In this document: positions 1 to 5,875 of the stretch, in pieces
How positions within the stretch are numbered: position 1 is the stretch's first letter
How the letters are laid out: each line of letters starts with the position of its first letter
Assembly (NCBI GenBank): GCA_022565415.1
Contig: JAIUMT010000157.1
Span: forward strand, 1 to 7,089
From: Balneolales bacterium
GTDB taxonomy: Bacteria > Bacteroidota > Rhodothermia > Balneolales > HLUCCA01
DNA: 7,089 nt
Direction of reading: 5' to 3'
Notes under the pieces: generated by a model
The model's database searches: none
What the model was told of the DNA's origin: nothing
Seen by the model: the letters and a program-made list of their open reading frames with translations, nothing else
Made by a program: the position numbers and the translations under genes

Positions 1-137
1 CAAATAGGCTCAAATTCCCGGGTACAACAACATATCATTTTGAGAAATCTGCTGTATTGTTTGTGCCAAATCCGAGAACTTTCAAACGCTGAAGTCTGTG
101 CCCGTCTAGATATGCATCAGCCAAATAAATTACTTTT

Positions 138-1040
138 ATGCCAGTCTCAAAAATCATCACGTCAGTTTCTGAACTCGATTTTAATCTTGCAGAAATCCCA
201 ACAATGCACCTTCCGAAAAATGCATTGATGGTCACTCCCGAGCATTTTACTGTCGAATATGTTATCAATCCGCACATGCAAGGACATGTGGGTAACGTCG
301 ATAAGGCTAAGGCAATCGAGGAATGGGTTGAGGTTCGCACGGCATTTATGGAAGCGGGAATTCAGGTGTACGATATTCAGGGTCAGCCCGGACTCCCCGA
401 TATGGTATTTTGCGCAAATCAGAGCCTTCCATTTGTAACGGTTAACGGCAAGAAGCATGTGTTCATGAGCATCATGAATGCAGATCAGCGTAAGGATGAG
501 GTCGGATTTATCGAACAGTGGTACCGCTCGAACGACTACACCATTCATCATTTCGATAAAGATGCGATATCTGATTTCGAAGGCATGGGCGATGCAATCT
601 GGCATACAGGAAAACGCATGATTTGGGGCGGATATGGATTTCGATCGTCGTTGGAAGCATACAGAAGGGTCAGCGAAACTTTTGATGTTCCGGTTATTGC
701 ATTGGAGTTGAAGAATCCGTCGTTCTATCACCTCGATACCTGTTTTTGCATGTTGAACAGCAAAACAGCGCTTATCTATCCGGAGGCATTCACCTCCGAA
801 GGACTCAAACTAATAGAAGAACTTATCCCCGAAATAATCACGGCATCAACTCACGAAGCAGAGGAGTTGTTTGCATGCAATGCAACCTGCCCAGATGGAA
901 AGCATGTGATTATTCAAGCAGGTTGCACCGAAGTAAATGCCAAGTTGGAAGAAGCTGGCTTTACAGTTGTAGAGGTATCAACCAATGAGTATCGCAAAAG
1001 TGGTGGAAGTGTATTCTGCATGAAAATGATGGTTTTTTAG
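138..1040 (+). CDS. Amidinotransferase-superfamily hydrolase (dimethylarginine dimethylaminohydrolase / arginine deiminase-like)
   Basis: Predicted cytosolic enzyme of the guanidino-group-modifying superfamily, whose members use a Cys nucleophile to hydrolyse (or transfer) the guanidino group of arginine derivatives, for example dimethylarginine to citrulline plus dimethylamine. The 300-residue length fits a single five-bladed propeller domain. Visible family marks are the first strand and following segment ALMVTPEHFTVEYVINPHM (29-47), LPDMVFCAN (86-94) equivalent to the family PDxVFxAN motif, EGMGD (148-152) giving the acidic residues, YHLDTCF (197-203) with catalytic His198, and SGGSVFCM near the C-terminus with the probable nucleophile Cys294. 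No signal peptide is seen. ATG 138 is the longest possible start because an in-frame TAA lies 12 bases upstream (126-128). No Shine-Dalgarno sequence precedes it, and Met23 (204-206) just before the conserved domain is a possible alternative start. The stop is TAG. The family is secure; the substrate (methylarginine, arginine, citrulline or another) cannot be told from sequence. Confidence 0.88.
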   Translation: MPVSKIITSVSELDFNLAEIPTMHLPKNALMVTPEHFTVEYVINPHMQGHVGNVDKAKAIEEWVEVRTAFMEAGIQVYDIQGQPGLPDMVFCANQSLPFVTVNGKKHVFMSIMNADQRKDEVGFIEQWYRSNDYTIHHFDKDAISDFEGMGDAIWHTGKRMIWGGYGFRSSLEAYRRVSETFDVPVIALELKNPSFYHLDTCFCMLNSKTALIYPEAFTSEGLKLIEELIPEIITASTHEAEELFACNATCPDGKHVIIQAGCTEVNAKLEEAGFTVVEVSTNEYRKSGGSVFCMKMMVF

Positions 1041-1064
1041 CATTTAATACTTTTAGGCCACGGT

Positions 1065-1105
1065 TATACTTGACAAGCAACTATAGGATGTTGCTACCAA
1101 GTATA
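1065..1105 (+). other. Long interrupted hairpin after the amidinotransferase gene
   Basis: TATACTTG (1065-1072) pairs with CAAGTATA (1098-1105) and AGCAAC (1076-1081) pairs with GTTGCT (1090-1095). They are separated by a small 3/2-base internal loop, and the apical loop is 8 bases (1082-1089). That gives 14 exact pairs in 41 bases, only 24 bases past the TAG stop. No run of T follows, so it is not a canonical intrinsic terminator. It could protect the 3' end of the mRNA, act as a Rho-associated end, or be a DNA operator. The symmetry is directly visible; the role is inference. Confidence 0.55.
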
Positions 1106-1166
1106 GTTTAGTCCGGGGCCGGAATATACTGCCATTTCTTAGTGTAGTGATAACAGCTTTTTAGGT

Positions 1167-1200
1167 CTTAGATATTGAATCTAAGTAGTTTAGGATTCAA
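1167..1200 (+). promoter_or_regulatory. Pair of overlapping, mutually exclusive hairpins
   Basis: Hairpin A is CTTAGAT (1167-1173) with ATCTAAG (1179-1185), 7 perfect pairs and a 5-base loop. Hairpin B is TTGAATCTAA (1175-1184) with TTA-G-GATTCAA (1190-1200), 10 pairs with one bulged G and a 5-base loop. The bases ATCTAA (1179-1184) are needed by both, so only one structure can form at a time in RNA. This is the geometry of attenuators and riboswitch expression platforms, but the hairpins are AT-rich, no T-run follows hairpin B, and I recognise no known aptamer. It could equally be two adjoining protein-binding dyads in DNA. Confidence 0.35.
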
Positions 1201-1326
1201 CAGAAATCAACTTGTAAAATATCGTAAAACCGTATGCGTGACAGTAGCTTTTGGGTCGACAGAGTTGCACTTTGAAAAAGTACTTACTAATAACTAACAA
1301 ATAAAACCCTACAGAATAAAGCGTTC

Positions 1327-1340
1327 TGGAAGCGCTTTTA
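1327..1340 (+). promoter_or_regulatory. Candidate LacI-family (cre-like) operator upstream of susC
   Basis: TGGAAGCGCTTTTA differs from the symmetric LacI/CcpA-type operator TGAAAGCGCTTTCA at two positions and keeps the perfect 8-bp core AAGCGCTT with the central CG that LacI-family proteins intercalate. It lies 146 bases before the susC start. A LacI-family sugar-responsive repressor would be a natural regulator of a glycan-uptake operon, but none is encoded in the window. The same bases form a 6-bp hairpin (AAAGCG 1318-1323 with CGCTTT 1333-1338), so a weak terminator-like reading is also possible. Confidence 0.35.
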
Positions 1341-1486
1341 AGTTTATCACACCTGCACCTGATTTGCGATGACGACCTAGAGAGAGATAGTTAAGTGTTT
1401 TTTAATGCTAACGCTAGAACTACGTCTGATTCTCATAAAAATGTGACGGTGCTCATCCAGTTAATCAACACCTAATAAGATACACT

Positions 1487-3505
1487 ATGCTACAGATTCG
1501 TCGAATAGTTTGGTTAAGCTGTGCACTTATGTTCCTGTTTTCACTTTCGGCTATAGCCCAAAGCGGAATTATACAGGGTACAATCACAGATGCACGCACC
1601 AATGAAACCCTTGCCGGAGCCACGGTAATGATTCAGGGTACCACGGTTGGCGCCGCCGCCACAATCGATGGTACTTATGAAATTCGAAACGTTCAGCCGG
1701 GTACTATCACCCTGGAAGTTCGGTACATCGGATATAACGTCATGCGCAGAGATATTACCATCGAAGCCGGACAAACACTAACCCAAAACTTCGCCCTAAC
1801 CGAAGAACAACGCTACCTCGATGAGGTTGTTGTGACCGGTGTGGCTGGTGACTCACGTCGCCGTACAGTTGGTAATGCGGTTAGCCGAATAGATGCAACA
1901 GAAAAACTCGATAGAGTGTCGAATAACACCGTTACAGAACTATTGCAGGCAAAAACGCCAGGCTTGACACTCATCCCAGGTTCTGGAACAGCAGGAACAG
2001 CGGCTAACATCCGACTAAGAGGAGCTGGATCAATTTCTGCTGGAAATCAACCAGTTATTTATGTGGATGGTATTCGACTAGGATCGGGCGGACAAGGAAA
2101 CTTCTCGGCCCAAGGTCAAAACACATCAGCCCTCGATGCTATCAACCCTGCCGACATTAAGTCTATAGATGTGATTAAAGGTCCGGCTGCTGCTACAGTT
2201 TATGGAGCAGAAGCTGCCTCAGGCGTAATTGTGATCACAACCCGTCAGGGTTCTATGGGAGAGCAAAACACACGCTGGAACGCACGTTATGAATTGGGTC
2301 AAACCGATTGGCCAGATGAATGGCGCCCAACAAACTACACCCGAACTACCCAAGCCCAGATCGATAACCCCGCTCTTTGGCCTGGAATGGTTGGTAAACA
2401 AGTTGGGGAATTTGTATCGCTTGTTCCTCTAACTAACGATCCAGACGCACTCCGTAGCGGTCAACTTCGGAAGTTTACTCTATCAGCTGACGGTGGTGGA
2501 CAACGATATTCCTACTTCATAAGTGGATCTACCGATACCGAAGAAGGGGTGTTTTTAAATAACTACGCCAATCGACAAAGTGTTCGCGGTAACTTCAGCT
2601 TTATGCCGATGGACAACCTGAACTTCAGCGTTAATGCATCATATGCGCATAATGAAGTGCGTTTGCCACTTAACGATGATATTGCCTACGGACTAATCAT
2701 CAGTTCCTGGCTGGCGGTTCCGGGTCGCGCTTATGGTGGTGCCGCAGGTGAAGGATTCTTTACACTGCGTCCCGAATTCGCAAATACCTACGATAACCGT
2801 ACCTCCGCCGATCGTTTCATACTAAGTGCATCCGCAAATTATCGTCCGTTCGAATGGTTCCAAAACCGTTTGCAAGTTGGTATCGATAATAACAGCCGAA
2901 CAGCCAGATTGTTCTATGCACCAGATGAGTCGGGCTTAGCGCCATTTGGAGCCAATGTGAGAGATGGTTTTATTGCTCAGGCAACTCCAGTTACACAAAT
3001 TCTGAGTGTTGATTATGGTGGATCCATGGTTTACAACCTAAGCGAAGCGGTTCGATCTGATTTCTCTTTCGGATTTCAATATCAGCATACTGAGTATCAG
3101 CGAACAGCCGCAGAAGGACGAGGACTAGGATCGGCCAATACACGCACTGTTTCTTCAGCAGCGGTTACATCCGGCGGACAACAATTCAGTGAAAACAAAT
3201 CACTGGGTATTTATGTGCAAGAGCAAGTTGGTTTTAACGATCGCTTATTCTTCACCGGTGCTGTGCGAATGGATAACAACTCCGTATTTGGTTCTGAAAT
3301 CAATCGTGTGTTCTATCCTAAACTTTCGGCATCGTATGTGATTTCAGAGGAGAGTTTCTTTGATTTCAACGCTATAGATCAGTTGCGATTGAGAACAGCA
3401 TGGGGTCAGGCCGGTAACTCTCCGGGCGCTTTTGATGCGGTTCGTACCTATATTACATTGGTTGCCACATTGGATAACGGATCTACTGTTCCCGCCCTTA
3501 GGTAA
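1487..3505 (+). CDS. SusC/RagA-type TonB-linked outer-membrane transporter, N-terminal part ending at a premature stop
   Basis: This is the first 672 residues of a SusC-family transporter that should be about 982 residues long. In order: Sec signal peptide (1-24, hydrophobic core then AIA before Gln25); carboxypeptidase-D regulatory-like domain (about 28-105, with GTITDARTNETLAGATV and the RYIGY strand); TonB box LDEVVVTG (111-118); plug domain (about 120-255) with the SusC signatures IRLRGAGSIS (175-184), PVIYVDGIRLG (189-199), and a segment at 220-254 containing DVIKGPAAATVYGAEAASG; then barrel strands. TonB energises import through the plug, normally with a SusD lid. The frame ends at TAA 3503-3505 just before a highly conserved barrel motif. 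The product lacks the last barrel strands and the C-terminal beta-signal read by the BAM complex, so alone it should not fold into a working barrel. ATG 1487 fits the signal peptide; no Shine-Dalgarno sequence is seen. Confidence 0.85.
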   Translation: MLQIRRIVWLSCALMFLFSLSAIAQSGIIQGTITDARTNETLAGATVMIQGTTVGAAATIDGTYEIRNVQPGTITLEVRYIGYNVMRRDITIEAGQTLTQNFALTEEQRYLDEVVVTGVAGDSRRRTVGNAVSRIDATEKLDRVSNNTVTELLQAKTPGLTLIPGSGTAGTAANIRLRGAGSISAGNQPVIYVDGIRLGSGGQGNFSAQGQNTSALDAINPADIKSIDVIKGPAAATVYGAEAASGVIVITTRQGSMGEQNTRWNARYELGQTDWPDEWRPTNYTRTTQAQIDNPALWPGMVGKQVGEFVSLVPLTNDPDALRSGQLRKFTLSADGGGQRYSYFISGSTDTEEGVFLNNYANRQSVRGNFSFMPMDNLNFSVNASYAHNEVRLPLNDDIAYGLIISSWLAVPGRAYGGAAGEGFFTLRPEFANTYDNRTSADRFILSASANYRPFEWFQNRLQVGIDNNSRTARLFYAPDESGLAPFGANVRDGFIAQATPVTQILSVDYGGSMVYNLSEAVRSDFSFGFQYQHTEYQRTAAEGRGLGSANTRTVSSAAVTSGGQQFSENKSLGIYVQEQVGFNDRLFFTGAVRMDNNSVFGSEINRVFYPKLSASYVISEESFFDFNAIDQLRLRTAWGQAGNSPGAFDAVRTYITLVATLDNGSTVPALR

Positions 3506-4435
3506 GCGAGTTTCGGTAACCCAGATCTAAAACCAGAGCGATCAAGTGAGTTCGAAATCGGTTTCGATCTTAACATGTACCGAGATCGTCTGAATTTCGA
3601 GTTTACCTACTATAACTCATTCACCACCGATGCGTTGTTGAATGTTTCTGTGCCTCCATCTACAGGATTCTCCGGTAATAGATTGGAAAACCTTGGTGAG
3701 ATTTCAAACTCCGGTTTTGAGATTTTGGCAACATTTATTCCATTAGACACACGAAACCTTCAATTCATTAACACTCTTTCGTTCAGCACGAACAAAAATG
3801 AGTTAGTGAGCTTTGGCGACGGTCGTGATTCCCAAATATTTGGTATTTACGCCCCGGTTCAACGCTACGAAGAAGGCAAACCATTAGGAGCTTTCTGGAG
3901 TCGACGTGCTGTGGTTGATGCGAACGATAACCTGGTGTTGGAAGATCCCGAATACCGCGGACCTTCACTCCCAACCCGCGAAATTCGCTACAGTGCAGAG
4001 TTTAACTTTCTGGAAAACTGGCGATTATTTGCCTTGCTAGATTACGCCGGTGGTCATTACCAGTTCAACGTTAAAGACTGGCGACGCGATAGAGCCGGAC
4101 TCAGCTGGGAAGTTGTAAATCCGGATGCAGATCCGAATGAAGTCCGTTCCAGAATGAACGCAACCCAAACGTACTACTCAGTACAGCAGGCTGATTTCAT
4201 CAAACTTCGTGATTTATCGCTCAGTTACCGCCTGCCTGGCCGTTGGGTGAATCAGGTTGGTGTTTCTAACGCCACTTTATCGCTCACAGGTCATAACCTG
4301 GCCGTATTGTGGACTAAATATGGTGGACAAGACCCCGAAGTAAACTTCCATGGTGATGCAGATTTCAGCCGGGTTGACTCCTGGACTGCGCCACCTATGC
4401 GTCGTATCTCGGCTTCTATCAATGTTAACTTTTAA
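3506..4435 (+). CDS. SusC-type transporter, C-terminal barrel part (fragment in the same frame)
   Basis: The 309 codons after the TAA continue in the same frame as the upstream fragment with no further stop. They begin with ASFGNPDLKPERSSEFEIGF, the hallmark late-barrel motif of SusC proteins, followed by NRLENLGEISNSGFEI, which is typical of the strands after it, and end with RISASINVNF, whose terminal Phe is the usual outer-membrane beta-signal. The first ATG in the fragment is at 3575, which would give 286 residues, but it has no ribosome binding site or signal peptide. It also falls inside the barrel repeat, so I do not believe it is an independent gene. It is best read as the tail of the interrupted susC. 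Confidence 0.7.
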   Translation, partial: ASFGNPDLKPERSSEFEIGFDLNMYRDRLNFEFTYYNSFTTDALLNVSVPPSTGFSGNRLENLGEISNSGFEILATFIPLDTRNLQFINTLSFSTNKNELVSFGDGRDSQIFGIYAPVQRYEEGKPLGAFWSRRAVVDANDNLVLEDPEYRGPSLPTREIRYSAEFNFLENWRLFALLDYAGGHYQFNVKDWRRDRAGLSWEVVNPDADPNEVRSRMNATQTYYSVQQADFIKLRDLSLSYRLPGRWVNQVGVSNATLSLTGHNLAVLWTKYGGQDPEVNFHGDADFSRVDSWTAPPMRRISASINVNF

Positions 4436-4437
4436 TC

Positions 4438-4442
4438 GGAGG
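4438..4442 (+). promoter_or_regulatory. Strong Shine-Dalgarno sequence for susD
   Basis: GGAGG sits 7 bases before the ATG at 4450, inside the 14-base gap after the susC stop. It fixes the susD start at 4450 rather than at the in-frame Met codons 3, 15 or 16. The other starts in the window lack such a site, as is common in Bacteroidota. Confidence 0.7.
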
Positions 4443-4449
4443 CCAGATT

Positions 4450-5769
4450 ATGCGAATGAATAAGAAAATTACTCAGATCAAACCATCTAAAATGATGACA
4501 AAACGTACACCTTTTATGGCTGTTTTGTTCTTCATGATTGTGGCCCTTTCGTGCGACAGTCTGCTCGAAGTTGAGAATCCGGGCGCGATCGAAGAACAGG
4601 AGCTATCGAATCCGAATTTGGAAACGCTCATAATCAATGGCGTGATTGGCGAGTTTCAATACACGTACAGTTACAGTGCATTGTACACCGGCGCATTTTC
4701 AGATGAATTGCAAGGGCGACACACATTTGTTCAAAACCATCCGTTGTTTTTACGAACAATCGATCAATCGAACGTTTATGTAAATAATGTGTACTCGTTC
4801 TGGCAACGAAGCCGAGCTTCAGCAGATGATGCCATTGACCGATTGGTTGAGCTTAAAGGCAACGAAGAGGCTGAAGCATCGCTGAATATGGTAATTGCCA
4901 GAGCCTATGCTGGCTACTCTTACATCATGCTCGGAGAGACCTTCTGCGCGGCTCCTGTGAGTGTGAGTCGGGCTTACAGTTCAGACGAGCTGATGGAGTT
5001 CGCTGTAGAGCGATTTACCGATGCAATTGCAGCGGCAGGTCGTGCAACAGCTGCCGGCGCCGACGCTGCAGAGGTTGAGCGATACCGAAATCTGGCTCAG
5101 GTTGGCTTAGCCAGAGCCCATCTGAATCTTGGAAACATGACAGAAGCTGCAACTGCCGCCTCCGCGGTTCCTGCTGACTTCACCTTCATGAATCGCCATT
5201 CAGACAACTCAGCGCGACAATACAATCCGTATTTCGATGCGACCACAGGTGCAAACAACCGATACATCACCCCGGGAGTTGACTTCACAAACACCGGAGA
5301 TGTGCGTATTCCACATACCGAAGAGCGGGTAACTTCGCTGGTAAGTGGTATTATGTTGTACATCCCATATCAACCATCGCAGTTTTCAGGCTGGACACCA
5401 GCCGACTCTGTTGAGTTTGAGCGAAATACCAGCGTTGTATTGGCATCGGGACTCGAGGCACGGTACATCGAAGCCGAAGCTAACGGAGCAGTTGCTTCTA
5501 CACTCACATTCGTAAACGAACGACGTGACGTGGGTGGACAACTTCCGGGAGTTTTTGCCGGGGATGCCCTTATGGAAGAGTTGAGAGTGCAACGCTCGCG
5601 TGACTTCTTCATGTCGGGTCGACGATTAGGAGACATCCGTCGATACAAAGCATTGTACGGTGAAGACTATTTCCTAACCGGAACCGATCCTTACTATAAC
5701 GAACCATACGGAACAGTCGAATGCTTCCCGATTCCACAAAGTGAAATAAACAGCAATCCAAACCTTTGA
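4450..5769 (+). CDS. SusD/RagB-family nutrient-binding outer-membrane lipoprotein
   Basis: Surface lipoprotein expected to cap the SusC channel and bind the incoming ligand, with helical repeats forming the SusC contact face. The N-terminus has basic residues, a hydrophobic stretch (about 21-33) and the lipobox ALSC with lipid-anchor Cys35. The n-region is long for a signal peptide; starting at Met15 or Met16 would give a more usual length, but the GGAGG site favours 4450. Family marks are LLEVENPGAIEEQELSNPN right after the Cys (38-56), SALYTGAFSDE (76-86), an Ala-rich helical middle, ERRDVGG, RSRDFFMSGRRLGDIRRYK near the C-terminus, and the ending CFPIPQSEINSNPNL (425-439), which is nearly diagnostic for SusD. 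At 439 residues it is shorter than the roughly 500-600 of many Bacteroides SusD proteins. It is tightly coupled to susC (14-base gap) and followed by an intrinsic terminator. The ligand cannot be predicted. Confidence 0.92.
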   Translation: MRMNKKITQIKPSKMMTKRTPFMAVLFFMIVALSCDSLLEVENPGAIEEQELSNPNLETLIINGVIGEFQYTYSYSALYTGAFSDELQGRHTFVQNHPLFLRTIDQSNVYVNNVYSFWQRSRASADDAIDRLVELKGNEEAEASLNMVIARAYAGYSYIMLGETFCAAPVSVSRAYSSDELMEFAVERFTDAIAAAGRATAAGADAAEVERYRNLAQVGLARAHLNLGNMTEAATAASAVPADFTFMNRHSDNSARQYNPYFDATTGANNRYITPGVDFTNTGDVRIPHTEERVTSLVSGIMLYIPYQPSQFSGWTPADSVEFERNTSVVLASGLEARYIEAEANGAVASTLTFVNERRDVGGQLPGVFAGDALMEELRVQRSRDFFMSGRRLGDIRRYKALYGEDYFLTGTDPYYNEPYGTVECFPIPQSEINSNPNL

Positions 5770-5787
5770 TAGGTTTTGCTGGATGAG

Positions 5788-5836
5788 AAGCTGATGAGGT
5801 ACGATTTCGGTCTGCCTCGTCAGCTTTTTTATTTTG
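5788..5836 (+). terminator. Rho-independent terminator after susD
   Basis: AAGCTGATGAGG (5788-5799) pairs with CCTCGTCAGCTT (5815-5826), 12 pairs of which one is a G-T wobble, around a 15-base loop. It is followed at once by a T-rich tract beginning with six T (5825-5830) and continuing ATTTTG. It lies 18 bases past the susD stop, so it ends or attenuates the susCD transcript before the hydrolase gene. Confidence 0.85.
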
Positions 5837-5875
5837 TTTATGGTCTTTTGTCATCTACAACGAATTTAATGTCAT

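Larger units (their letters stand above)
1041..1486. other. Intergenic region, probable susC control and leader region
   Basis: These 446 bases separate the amidinotransferase from susC. I see no open frame with a recognisable product on either strand. The stretch is richer in A and T than the flanking genes and contains several dyad-symmetric elements listed separately (1065-1105, 1167-1185, 1175-1200, 1327-1340), an 8-bp palindrome AAGTACTT (1278-1285), and a GC-rich dyad TCCGGGGCCGGA (1112-1123). I found no exact Bacteroidota promoter (TTTG then TAnnTTTG). The best generic candidate, TTGCAC (1265-1270) with TAATAA 17 bases later (1288-1293), is weak. No Shine-Dalgarno sequence precedes the susC ATG. 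The length and structure suggest that susC transcription starts inside this region with a sizeable untranslated leader. Confidence 0.6.
1487..4435 (+). pseudogene. Full-length susC locus interrupted by one in-frame TAA
   Basis: Read as one locus, this is a 983-codon frame (final stop included) coding a complete SusC transporter, with TAA at codon 673. There is no length change: plug, barrel and C-terminal strand remain in register, which points to one base substitution. One-base routes from sense codons include CAA (Gln), AAA (Lys), GAA (Glu) and TAC/TAT (Tyr). TAA also ends this gene normally at 4433-4435, so reassignment of TAA as a sense codon is unlikely. Possible explanations are a recent nonsense mutation, a sequencing or assembly error, or strain-level loss of function. 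The absence of other lesions says it is recent or artefactual. Confidence 0.75.

Noticed and set aside
1..228. Open plus-strand frame from the window start through 228, overlapping the amidinotransferase start
   Set aside because: Its peptide has no recognisable domain and it runs out of frame into a secure gene. A second short frame stopping at 90-92 could be the tail of an upstream gene but is too short to judge.
35..731. Two minus-strand frames opposite the amidinotransferase (35-340 and 162-731)
   Set aside because: Low-complexity antisense translations with no family features, lying wholly or largely opposite a gene with intact catalytic motifs.
1245..1253. TAGCTTTTG as a Bacteroidota -7 promoter element
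   Set aside because: It has three bases instead of two between TA and TTTG, and no -33 TTTG lies at the right distance.
3503..3505. Genetic-code reassignment of TAA
   Set aside because: TAA ends the same susC frame at 4433-4435 exactly where the family ends, so it acts as a normal stop here.
3498..3506. AGGTAAGC around the premature stop, resembling a eukaryotic 5' splice donor
   Set aside because: Coincidence in a bacterial gene. No intervening sequence exists, since the protein continues in register immediately after the stop.
3575..4435. A separate gene starting at ATG 3575
   Set aside because: There is no ribosome binding site or signal peptide, and the conserved SusC motif starts upstream of this ATG in the same frame. 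It is the tail of the interrupted transporter.
5761..5775. Small hairpin AACCT-TTGAT-AGGTT enclosing the susD stop codon
   Set aside because: Only five pairs and no T-run. The real terminator follows at 5788, so this is probably chance.
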